Source of the DNA: Atherix ibis
Taxonomy: Eukaryota; Arthropoda; Insecta; Diptera; Athericidae
DNA: 64,000 nt
Direction: 5' to 3'
NCBI GenBank assembly: GCA_958298945.1
Contig: OY282607.1
Coordinates: 75,136,868 to 75,200,867 of the forward strand
This document shows, in pieces, positions 1-9,414 of the stretch; positions within the stretch are counted from its first letter, which is position 1, and the number at the start of each line of letters is the position of its first letter. Position numbers and translations under genes: made by a program. The notes below the pieces were generated by a model, which worked only from the letters and a program-made list of their open reading frames with translations, made no database searches and was not told the DNA's origin.

Positions 1-313
1 TCAAATTCCTTAATACGATTGTATGGTTGACTCCCATCATCGACGCGAACTTCCTGGTGGTAAGACGTGGATTGGTGTCAATTATGACTTTTAACTTGCC
101 CTCATCAGACTTCAATGGCCGCCCGGTACGTGGTTTATCAATTAGTGAAAAATCCCCAGATCGGAATTTTGTAAACCATCTTTGTGCCTACCGAACTTTG
201 ATGACATCTGTTCCATACACTTCGTAAATGTTTTTGGTTGCCACACTCGCGGTATTGTCTTTACGGAATTCATAAAGTAAACAATGACGTAAATGCACTT
301 TATCGACCGACAT
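1..313 (-). pseudogene. mariner transposase N-terminal fragment
   Basis: The minus-strand frame starts at an ATG at 311-313 (MSVDKVHLRHCLLYEF) and shows the paired helix-turn-helix DNA-binding region of mariner transposases. The recognisable blocks are a YEFRKDNTA helix, then AQRWFTKFRSGDFSL, then the GRP linker (KPRTGRPLKSDEG), then the start of the second helix-turn-helix (TTRKFASMMGVNHTIV). One in-frame TAG near 188-190 interrupts it before AQRWF, so this copy is dead unless the stop is read through. The catalytic domain would lie outside the window. The frame choice is supported by continuous similarity on both sides of the stop. Confidence 0.75.
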
Positions 314-495
314 TTTGAAACAATACAAGAGCTCTTCACTGTATTCTGACCAGGCCAAAACTGAATAGAAAGTTCAGGGAAAGCATTCTTTATATAATGC
401 AATCATTTAAAAGAAGATACTATTCATCATTTCTGAAGAAAAATTTTTTTTACCTGGGATCATAAAAAACGGTCATAACTTTTGCACCAACCCAA
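1..495 (-). mobile_element. mariner element, cecropia-like, 5' part, cut by window start
   Basis: A mariner element runs off the left edge of the window. Its 5' terminal inverted repeat lies at about 456-495 and reads, on the minus strand, TTGGGTTGGTGCAAAAGT. This is very close to what I recall for Hsmar1/MADE1-type (cecropia subfamily) ends. A TA follows directly at 496-497, as expected for mariner insertion. The transposase N-terminus lies downstream on the same strand. The other terminal repeat is outside the window, so element length cannot be judged. Confidence 0.75.
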
Positions 496-497
496 TA

Positions 498-1019
498 ATA
501 TACACATGTTTTTTTACGCAAATATACATAATTTCGCGGAAATTTTTCAAGGCTTTATCATATGGTATAAATTGTAAGAATAATAATGCACCTGTTGCTT
601 ATGCATAAATTTTTAAGAATATTAAAATGAGGATTTATTGAACTTTTTTATTTTATATTTAAACATAATTATAGAAAAGGTTGAGCATTTTTTTTTAATA
701 AAACTCTTACATAATGGTTAATTTCTGATAAAAATTTAGTATAATACGCAATTTCTATATTTTGTGAGGACTTCTAATTGAAACGGAATAATAATATTTT
801 TTCAACTAATAAAAAAATGTTAAGGATTGTAACTACAATCTTCCCTCGAATATTTGAAGCTATCTTAATTTGGGAATTCATTTATATTTTCATGTGGTAA
901 AGTTCTGGAATGCTTCAACTGAAATATATTTTGGATACAGTACCAGACTGATGTATTTTTTTTTATCTTGGGATAAGGTACATTATCTTATATGTATAAG
1001 ATAAGGTGTATAGTGGATC
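498..1019. other. unassigned AT-rich DNA
   Basis: No frame or repeat I recognise. A small inverted repeat built on ataaggt/acattatc lies around 968-1005. Confidence 0.5.
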
Positions 1020-1345
1020 TGAGTAAGCATAGGAATCCATTTTGTCGATAAAAACTCATTGATGGAGGTGGACGTGTGGCAGATGTACGGTGTTATAGTG
1101 GAGTATCCAAGTGTTTGCAATATCCGATCTGAAGCGAACACAACTTTATTTCTGAAACTTTCAATGACTTCTTTATAAAAATATTGGTTGACAGTTTATT
1201 CTGGAGAAAAAAATTCTATATTTGCATAAATTTTCGATGTTAAAAGCTTACCTAACAGAAATTTGTCCTTCACTACTTCTCGGCTCTCTAAAAATGCTTA
1301 ATGCCACTGAAATAACGTTGGCGCTTCATATGGAAAGTTCCCCAT
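1020..1345 (-). pseudogene. decayed mariner transposase fragment
   Basis: Reading the minus strand, the helix-turn-helix end of a mariner transposase can be followed in broken frames: FQWH(stop)AFLESREVV near 1240-1310, then a jump to TVNQYFYKEVIES and SDI..TLGY, and finally a block resembling HHDNAPCHTS (here ICHTSTSINE). The order fits a transposase that lost the middle of its catalytic domain. The FQWH..FLE.RE block is shared with the fragment at 50020-50720, so both probably come from one old family. It carries several stops and frameshifts. No terminal repeats could be found. Confidence 0.5.
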
Positions 1346-1392
1346 AGGCTCGTTGCAAGTATTCGTATTTACCCGAAACACTTACTTGGCTA

Positions 1393-1446
1393 AATAGATA
1401 TACTATCTTTATTATTTTTATAATAAAGATAGTGTGTCTATTTACC
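1393..1446. repeat. short-spacer inverted repeat
   Basis: Arms built from aaatagatatactatcttt and its complement (ending agtgtgtctattta) flank a few A/T bases. It sits at the 5' side of the decayed mariner fragment. Related flanking words (gtgtttctggtaaata and gtgtttcgggtaaata) appear in opposite orientation on either side, as after an inverted duplication. Confidence 0.6.
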
Positions 1447-1499
1447 AGAAACACCATAGACACTTATTCTGAATAAATGATAATTTGTGAATGTTATTA

Positions 1500-1971
1500 G
1501 TTTGTATATATAGAAGTAGTAAATAGTCAAAAATTATCCTCAATACCTCAAATTGATAGTACAATTATTCGTGATTAGCTTTTAATAGTTATCAAAAGTC
1601 AAAGACTCGTAATTTTTACCTTTTGTTATAAAATAATTACTTTCGGTTTAATAGGAAACTAGTAATCATTTGAAATTATCACTATGAATTTAATTTATTA
1701 GTTATATGGCATGTTAAAAGGGCAAAACTTTTGTGTTTTTTAAGGATAACTATTTTAATTAATTATAAATGCAGTAAATTTTTGATACGTATGAATGGTT
1801 TACATTTTAATACTTGCAGATTTCAGTATTTGTACTCCGATTAATAATAAATTTCATTATTCACATGAATACTATAATTCATTTTTTAAACTTGAAACTT
1901 TAATACATAAAATAATGCTAGTTGAGCTGTAACAATTTAAATTCATGTACATAAGTACTACTGAATGCTTA
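1500..1971. other. unassigned AT-rich DNA
   Basis: No coding or repeat signal that I can support. Confidence 0.5.
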
Positions 1972-1973
1972 TA

Positions 1974-3228
1974 CGAGGGTCGTTCAATAAGTCCTTAGAA
2001 AATCCGAGAAATTGCGCTCGTAGTGTCGGTAAAGACAGGAAAGCTGTCAAAATTTCAGCTCGATCCATAGCGTAGGTCAATTTCTATCGTCGATTAAAGT
2101 TAACGATATTTATTTATGCATAACAATGGAAAAAAGCGAGTTTAGGGCTGTCATCAAACATCTCCACTTGAAAGGCTTAAGCCCGAAAGAAATCAAAGCC
2201 GAGTTGGATGCAGTTCATGGCACATCTGCACCTGTGTTTGCGATGGTTTACAATTGTGTGAATGAATTTAAACGTGGCCGTTCATCCAAAAAAGATGAAC
2301 ATCGTTCAGGACGCCCAGTTGAGGTGTCTACTCCTGAAATCATCGACAAAATCTGATTTTGAACGATTGGTGAATTAAAGTGCGCGAATTAGTTGAGGCC
2401 ACGGGCATATCACAAGGTACAGTCGTTTCAATTTTGTTTGAAAAATTGTCTGTGAAAAAAATTTCGGCAAGATGGGTGCCGCGTTTGCTCTCAGAGGAGA
2501 ATAAACGCAATCGTGTAGTGGACTCTGAGACTATGTTGGCACTCTTTCATCGCAATCCTGCCGAATTCCTTCGTCGATATGTCACTGTGGACGAAACCTG
2601 GATACACTACTACACTCCAGAAACGAATAGACAGTCATCGGAGTGGATTTCCAAGGGTGAACGGGCTCCGAAGAAGGCAAAAGCTGTGCCATCGGACGGC
2701 AAGGTGATGACCACGGTCTTTTAGGATTCGCAGGGCATCATTTTTATCGACTACTTGGGAAAAGGAAAAACAATAACAGGAGCGTATTACGCGTCGTTAT
2801 TGCAACGGTTGAGCGAGGAAATCAAAGAGAAACGCCCCCATCTGAAGAAGAAAAAAATCCTCTTGCATCAGGACAATGCGCGTGTGCACAACTGCGCTGT
2901 TTCCATGGCCAAAATTGTGGAATAGAGAATGGAATTGTTGCAGCATCCCGCTTATTCACCAGATTTGGCCCCGAGTAACCATTTTCTTTTCCCCAATCTG
3001 AAGAAATGGCTTGGCGGACGACGGTTCACTTCCAACGAGGACGTCATTGCCAAACGGATGAGTATTTTGCAGAACTTCCGAAATCCTATTTTTTGGACGG
3101 GATAGAAATTTTTGAAAAAACGGTTGAAAAAGTGTATAGAGCTAAAATGAGATTATGTTAAAAAATAGAAATTTTTTTTTTTTAAAAAGAGTCTTTTTCC
3201 ATCTTTTTTTAAGGACTTATTGAACGAC
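1974..3228 (+). mobile_element. mariner element, irritans-like (copy B1)
   Basis: The left terminal repeat CGAGGGTCGTTCAATAAGTC begins at 1974 after a TA. The right end reads aaggacttattgaacgac at 3211-3228 but lacks the final ccctcg that the related copy at 45872 keeps. Length of about 1.25 kb is typical for a mariner with a transposase of about 350 residues. After 3228 the sequence repeats the pre-terminal stretch (gtctttttccatcttttt..aaggactt) once more and then enters a palindrome, so the 3' end has been rearranged. The damaged right end should make the element immobile. Confidence 0.85.
2126..3168 (+). pseudogene. irritans-like mariner transposase, broken
   Basis: The frame starts at the ATG at 2126 (MEKSEFRAVIKHLHLKG), which matches the N-terminus I know from Himar-type transposases. 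It continues through the first helix-turn-helix, GRP linker, second helix-turn-helix (RELVEATGISQGTV), WVPRLL, and the first catalytic aspartate in TVDETWIHYY. A short deletion near 2352, apparently 7 bases compared with the copy at 44983, shifts the frame. A TAG at 2722-2724 replaces the tryptophan of VFWDSQG. Further damage lies near 2925 and 3050. The HQDNARVH block and the (PDLAPS)-type block are still visible near 2870-2980. Stop at 3166-3168. It cannot make a full protein. Confidence 0.85.
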
Positions 3229-3266
3229 TTTTTTTAAGGTCTTTTTCCATCTTTTTTTAAGGACTT
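3192..3266 (+). repeat. tandem duplication of the B1 mariner 3' end
   Basis: The stretch ctttttccatctttttttaa plus ggactt occurs twice, about 51 bases apart, at the right end of the mariner. The first copy ends in the terminal repeat and the second stops after aaggactt, where the palindrome begins. Confidence 0.75.
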
Positions 3267-3316
3267 GAATAAGAATTATACCTGTATCATAATACAGGTA
3301 TAATTCTTATTCAAGT
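3263..3316. repeat. 25-bp perfect palindrome
   Basis: Arms 3263-3287 and 3292-3316 are perfectly complementary with a 4-base spacer (cata). The left arm starts inside the second, truncated copy of the mariner end. The repeat has no target duplication of its own, so it looks like a local inverted duplication and not an inserted element. Confidence 0.85.
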
Positions 3317-5737
3317 GTAATTAAAGAAACGGACAAATCAAGTTCAATTAATTTGGTTAGTTTTATATTTTAACTGTTGTTGTAATTTAATCTTGTCTGT
3401 TTGTATGTTAGGTATCTTAGACAAAAGTTAGAGGGCTATTTTGTACTACCTCAACATGGCGCCATTTGACAACTTAAAGTCTACTGTAGGTTTCCGTTGA
3501 CAGCTTCCTTAAAAAAATGACCGATAGTGTACTGGAGAAAAAAGTTAGATTTTGTTAAATTTTATGGAGTATATTTCAACCTTTAAGAAGGTTGAAAGAG
3601 TACTTATAAAAGTAGTTGTTAGACCTAGGGGACTCCACAATGGAAGGAATCCTATTCAAAAAGAAATTCTGCTTTAAGTGAAATTAATTAACTCTTTGCA
3701 GGCAGATACTATCGTATAACTTTTCTAAGTCCAGTAATTTAACCTTTATTTTATAACTTGTAATTGTACATATTGTTTATTAATAAAATACCGATAATTA
3801 CGCTATTAAAAATTATATTACAATACATTTTATTTCTTTAACGTTAAAATATTTTATTATTAATCTTAGTTTACATCTTCTTACTTAAGAAATAAAAATA
3901 TTATTAAAAAAATATATATTTTATAATAATGTATTTATGGTTTTTACCATAGATTTATTGAAAATTTTGTGTTGATTATTTGGAAATAATTTGGAAATTT
4001 TTTAATGGGCTTTTTTAATTTTATATTTTTAATGAGGTTATTTTCAATAATGTATTATTTTATGGTAGTGTCAAATAGACAGTTAGCAAAAAATATAATA
4101 TAAATTATAATTATGAGATATAAGTATAAAAGTGTAGGTTTTTAAATTAGTCAAAAATAGGATAGCAGTTATTTCAATATAATTAAAGTCTTAAATTTAT
4201 AATATATATAGATCTAAATGTCCTCTCTAAAATAGATGTATTCAAAACAATTATTTTCAATTATTACGTTTAGTGAAAAATTTCTATTAAGAATCTATGA
4301 AAAGGAAATAATTATAAATTAATTAGTAGATAATAGCTAAATTAATTCTTAGGAAGTGTTATTTTGTAAGCTTGTTAATTATAAAGCTCTGTAAAATATC
4401 ATTAATTTTGTTAAAATATCAATGAGTTGTTCGAAATAAATAGAAATAAAATAAATAATAAAAGATAATTATCTATGATATGATAACAAGAAAATTATTT
4501 TTATATCAAAAAATGATGATGAAAAATTTCCTTTAAAATTATGAATAAATAAAAATTACTTATGTTCACTATGAACTATATTTGAATTAAAAATAAGCTA
4601 TTAGAAAATCAAAATATTATAAATTTGGAAGATTTTGATTTAAATTCAAAAGAAAATATAGTTCTTTTCTAGAAAAATGAATAAATGATTTATTTTGTAT
4701 ACTCCTACATAAAGTATTTTAAGTAAATTAGAAATAGAAGTCCATTATAAATATTTTTACAAAAATATAATATTAATATAAAAGCGGAGATAAATTACAA
4801 ATAATATAAATAATGGTATTAAGATATTATATGATATAGATTGAATAATAAAAGTTTTCTTAGAATTAATTGAATATGGAAATAATATTTGAAAGGCGAT
4901 TATAAATAATTTTTTCACTAAAATAGAATACCATATTTTTGTCAGCTTGTAAAATGCGAGTATACGAGTAATCAATTGACAAAACTAAATTGACATTCAG
5001 GAAATAAGAGTTGTTATTTCTTTTGTATTTATGCAAAATTTCGATATAGGTAATATTATTTATTCAATTTTGAAAGGCGATTCTCATCAAACTTTTCGAA
5101 AACTGATTTTAAAGAGGAAGACGGAAGGGTGAAGAATTTTCTAAATATTGAACTAGGATGCGAAGGTCTTCTTCTATTGTTTCCTATCTTATTTTCACAT
5201 AACACACATAATTTAAAATCTTGTATAATATAATAACCTTTAACTTTATTCTTTTGAGTTTGTAACAAAATAGAGAAGATTGGCCAAAAAGCTTTAATAC
5301 CTATAGACATAAAATAATATTACTATCGATATTTGACTTTAGATAGGAAATGGACATGAATTGCTATTAAGGAATTTATATTTCGAACAACTAAATGTAT
5401 GCCGTTTTATATAAACAATAATATAATTATTTTATTTTATCAACAAAAACAAAACATATAATAATCTTATATTTATATATTTTTCATTCAATAAAACTAA
5501 GTATAAAGCTCATAATTCAAAGTTAACTTGTCTATTATAAAATTTTTCTTGTCTTGTAATTTTTCTTATTATACAATGTATGGTAGAAAAGCAATAAGAC
5601 TGGCAATACTATATTATTGTAATTACTACGTGACCCTGTGATAGGTGAAGTTGTATTTTTGTAGTGCAAGTTTTACTTACGAGAAGCTACAACGGGCCCA
5701 TAGAGAATATTTTCCATTTTAAAAGCAACCTTTTTTC
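3317..5737. other. unassigned, mostly very AT-rich DNA
   Basis: No gene that I can support. The block 3420-3670 is less AT-rich and contains short open stretches, including one after the ATG at about 3518, but nothing I recognise. The rest is long A/T runs. Open frames at 4757-4975 and 5056-5310 on the minus strand look like chance frames. Confidence 0.5.
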
Positions 5738-5904
5738 GGTGACATAAAAAAATTTTGCTTTTAAAAAAGGAAAATATTTTTGGCTGGTAATTGCTCAGGG
5801 AGGCTAATCTTCTGTCACACACCAGGAGATTAGCCTTCCTGAGCAAGTGCCACCCAAAAATATTTTCATTTTTTTTGTTGGAAAGAGGAATTTTTGCGGT
5901 TCAC
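5738..5904. repeat. large imperfect hairpin / foldback
   Basis: Two arms of about 80 bases (5738-5816 and 5822-5904) are inverted copies separated by only a few bases. The best-matched core is ttgctcagggaggctaatct against its inverted partner around 5825-5850. The outer parts (ggtgacat at left, ggttcacc at right) also pair. Divergence of perhaps a quarter of positions suggests it is old. No TIR or TA target pair was evident. It could be a foldback element, an old inverted duplication, or a source of hairpin RNA. Confidence 0.7.
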
Positions 5905-7009
5905 CAGAACCTCTTTTCATCTTATACTAGTCCACGTGACTTTTTTTAATTTCTCAAGATTAAAAACCACTTAAAACAACGTCATCGTCAAAGCAATGTA
6001 ATTAAGGAGCTGAAGCCAATTATAGTTGGAAGCTTCTAACATGTGCCGATATATAAATGCCCAAGGAGACTTAATTGAGAGGGAAAACAATTGTGTATAA
6101 AAATAGAGTTAAATTATTGCAATTAGTCTCATTTTTTTTGCCACAACTTGTACTTAATAATATTTAATAATATACTACGAAAGAAATATTTGAAAATGAA
6201 ATTTTATAAAATTAATTTTTACATAAATGATAGGAAAATATTACTTTTATATAATACAATTGATCTCAAAAAATGGTCTTAAAACATTACTGAAATACAC
6301 TCACTTAAATATTTAAGAAACCTATACAGGAAGCCATAAAATATTCCGTAAATTTTGAATAAAGCAATGGAATTTAAATTCACGATAAAATTGAATGGAC
6401 GAATTTCTTTACTTTCATTCATACATCAGTTAGAAGGTTTTAAGACATTACATTAAAAAATTATTTCGGCAAATAATGTATTTTATTTGAATGGCTAAGT
6501 TTTAATATAGTTTAGAAAGTTCAATATCTTTTAAATCTCATATCTAAATATTGAAATATTATTTTAATATGTATATATACATTTATAGCCTTGACGAAAT
6601 GACCGTTCATTAATTTTATAAATGTCAAGTCATTAAAATATTTAATTATTGTAGTAAGATATGAGAAACCATATATATATTGTAGTAAAATTTTAATTAA
6701 TTTTGAGTATTGTGAACTTTATTTTATAATGAAAAAGATAATTATGTATAATAGTATTTCTATAAAAGAATTTATATTTTATTTTTAGAAAATATGCTTT
6801 TACTTTAAACAAACCGGCATTTCTTTGTTAAAACGTAAAAAAATACTTATGCATTTTATAACGTATTTAAAATTTCAAAAATATTTGATCAAAGTCTATT
6901 TTCTCAATTAAATTGATGTTGCTCTTAAATATTCATAATAATCAAACATTACATTTAAAAATTATTTAATGTAATATTTTTTTTAAATATATTTAAATTT
7001 CCTGCAACA
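5905..7009. other. unassigned AT-rich DNA
   Basis: Only short chance frames and A/T runs seen. Confidence 0.5.
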
Positions 7010-7063
7010 TACCAAGTGTATAAGCTTAAATCCGCTGTTTTTTCATAGAAAGCAAAAACAAAT

Positions 7064-7976
7064 TTATTCAAAGTACTTGACCTCGCTAGCTACACTTTTT
7101 TTTCCATCTTTCGGGCCAAAAAATTCCTTCTCTTCCGAGGCAAGCCATTTTCGGACGTCTTCGTAAGAATCGAAGTGCTGCTCACCGAGCGCGTAGCCCA
7201 TCGACGAAAACAGGTGGTAGTCGGAAGAGGCCAGCTGTGGTGAATTAGCGGGGTGGTGTAGCACCTGACAGTTGAGTGTCTCCAAGTAGTTTCGGACCAT
7301 TTTTCACGTGTGCGATGGTACGTTGTCATAGAGGAAAATCAGCTTGTCATGTCTTTGTTGATAATCCATCCGTTTTTCACGCAGAACACGCTGCAATTTG
7401 ATCAGTTGTTGGTGGTAGTGGTAGGTATTGACAGTTTCACCAGGTTTCAACATCTCATAGTCGATACCCTGTTGATCCCACCAAACGTACAGCATCGTCT
7501 TCCGTCCGAAGCGATTTGGTCTTGGGGGAGATATTAATGGTTGCCCGGGATCAACCCACGATTTCATGCGTTTAGCATTCTCGAAATATATCCACTCTTC
7601 ATCGTCTGTCACAATCCGATGCAGGAACGACTTTCTTTTTTGTCTGGCGAGCAAGATTTTGCATGTCTTTTGGCGTCGCTCCACCTGCCTATCGTTCAAT
7701 TCATGCGGCACCCATTTTCCGATCTTTTCAATCTTCCCCATGGTGCGCAGACACATGGAAATGGCCAATTTGCGATTGGGTATCGTCTTCGTCCAAAAGA
7801 GCCTGCAATTGATGGTCCTCAACCTTCCTAGGCCGATTTAAACGCTTCTTGTCCCACAAGTCAAAATTGCTGTCTTTGAACCGACAAAACCAATCTCGGC
7901 ACGTTGTTTCCGATAAACCACTGTCATCATAGGCCTCCATAAGCATTTGATGCAATTCGGCAGCCTTTTTCTTCAA
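7064..7976 (-). pseudogene. Mos1-like mariner transposase, broken (A1)
   Basis: Segments in order are an N-terminal helix-turn-helix (AAELHQMLMEAYDDSGLSE, RDWFCRFKDSNFDLWDKK), GKWVPHELNDRQ, the first catalytic aspartate in VTDDEEWIYFEN, VWWDQQGIDYEML, the second in YDNVPSHT, and the third in SSDYHLFSSM. The usual histidine of HDN is a tyrosine here. A deletion of roughly 30 bases before the GHFHV region changes frame near 7730-7820. The serine codon after PSHT has become TGA (7304-7306), and about ten residues are missing near the C-terminus. Stop at 7064-7066. The start region is disturbed by a tandem repeat. Confidence 0.85.
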
Positions 7977-8003
7977 ATTGAAGCAGAAAAGCAGAGCTTA
8001 GCG

Positions 8004-8092
8004 TGTATGCTCTTTTTCTGGCACAAAACTATGCTCTTTTTTTCTGGCACAAAACAAAGGCCTATGCTCTTTTTTTCTGACACAAACAAAAA
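8004..8092 (-). repeat. tandem triplication at the A1 transposase start
   Basis: The stretch that in sister copies codes for FVPEKEH is present three times, seen on the plus strand as tatgctctttttctggcaca and near-copies about 25-36 bases apart. Sister copies at 21148 and 60045 have one. The expansion lies over the normal initiation site. Confidence 0.75.
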
Positions 8093-8197
8093 CAGATGTC
8101 AAACTCATTAAAAAAGCATGGTGTGTCCATGGTAGCTTAATACGCTCACTCACGCCATCTATGACCAAACGGCAGATTTAAGCTTATACACCTGGTA

Positions 8198-9373
8198 AAG
8201 TGACAAGATATTGTATAAAATTTATTTAGAATAAGTGATATTGCATTATGTATAATAATTAAAATCTAGTAAGCCCTATCCTATTCTTATTATTTTATAA
8301 TTATTTGAATACAATTAATAACCAAGTAAAAATAATTAATAAATTATTCTTGTTAAAAGTTGCGTGCTATGAGACGTCGATAGCAGAATAAATGTGACGA
8401 ATAGTGATAGGATTTCACTAATTTTAGTGATAGGATAGATAAGCTTTTAGAGTAGAAAACTATTAATTCACTAATAAAAAGGATATTTAATTTTAGTATG
8501 AATACGACTACTGCATACACTTTCATGGGTATTCATTATTTTGTGAAGGATTTTTGATTGAAATAATTGGAATTGTTACAGGCCGAGAGTTTTAATTTAT
8601 ATCTGGATAACACATATATCACCGGTATTTGAAAATTTTCAATTTGCTTTATTTAAACACAAGACATAAGCAATATAGTAAATCGTTATGTACATGCTAA
8701 TATTAACATTATTTAATATAACGTCATATCGGTCCTATTGTCTTAAGCTTTCGATGCTACTCCTATCATAAGTATACGATCAGAAAATGATCTGGTAACT
8801 GCAATTGATGCATAATCCTCTTCAAAGATCCTTTTAGCTCCTGCTCCTATAAGAATAATGCAGATATATGCTAAGTTTACTTAGGGTAATTTTCTTGCTG
8901 CGAGAAAAATCAGTTTCCTAAAATCAATATTTCTGAAGGAGTTGTATGTCCTTGTAGCCTAACTTTATAAGTTTATCTATTTATCTAGACCAGTGAAGCT
9001 TCCTTAAATCATAACGATTTTTCTAGTTAATTCTTACATTGCCAAACACTAGCATCCTTTCGCCAACATGGTGACGAAAAAACATGCGCCCGGTTAATTA
9101 CTACTAAAGAATTGTTCAAGACCTTTCGCTCATTCCAGCCTTTTCGTCTTATTTTACAGACAAAGTGAAGGTTTTATAGCTACTACTCGCCTCATCATAC
9201 CAGATAAGTCTATCAGTGAATAATTAATTTGTGAGCTAATATAAAACCATAATCAATATTGCATTAATATATGCAAATGAATAGATAGTCGTCCTTGATG
9301 AAATGAAATAAATAATTAATATTGAAGTGAATACAAACAATAACCAATAATAAAATGTTTAAGAAAATTGAAT
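8198..9373. other. unassigned DNA, part of it less AT-rich
   Basis: The stretch 8700-9200 has more G/C than its surroundings and short open segments on both strands, suggesting an old repeat, but I cannot name it. Confidence 0.4.
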
Positions 9374-9414
9374 TTTAATAATAATAATAATAATAAATAA
9401 TAATAAATAATAAA
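9374..9414. repeat. (AAT)n microsatellite
   Basis: A run of ataataataata units with two aaat interruptions. Confidence 0.9.

Larger units (their letters stand above)
7012..8195 (-). mobile_element. mariner element, mauritiana (Mos1-like), copy A1
   Basis: Both ends are present. The left end begins ccaagtgtataagcttaaat at 7012 and the right end, on the minus strand, begins CCAGGTGTATAAGCTTAAAT. Both are flanked by TA (7010-7011 and 8196-8197). I recall Mos1 ends starting CCAGGTGTACAAGTA, so this is the mauritiana group. It is one of four copies of the family here (others at 20979, 52100 and 59875) and the only one in minus orientation. Length is 1184 bp, shorter than its sisters because of internal deletions. 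Confidence 0.9.

Noticed and set aside
8700..9200. Host exon in a less AT-rich block
   Set aside because: No open frame long enough, no consistent splice sites and no recognisable domain.
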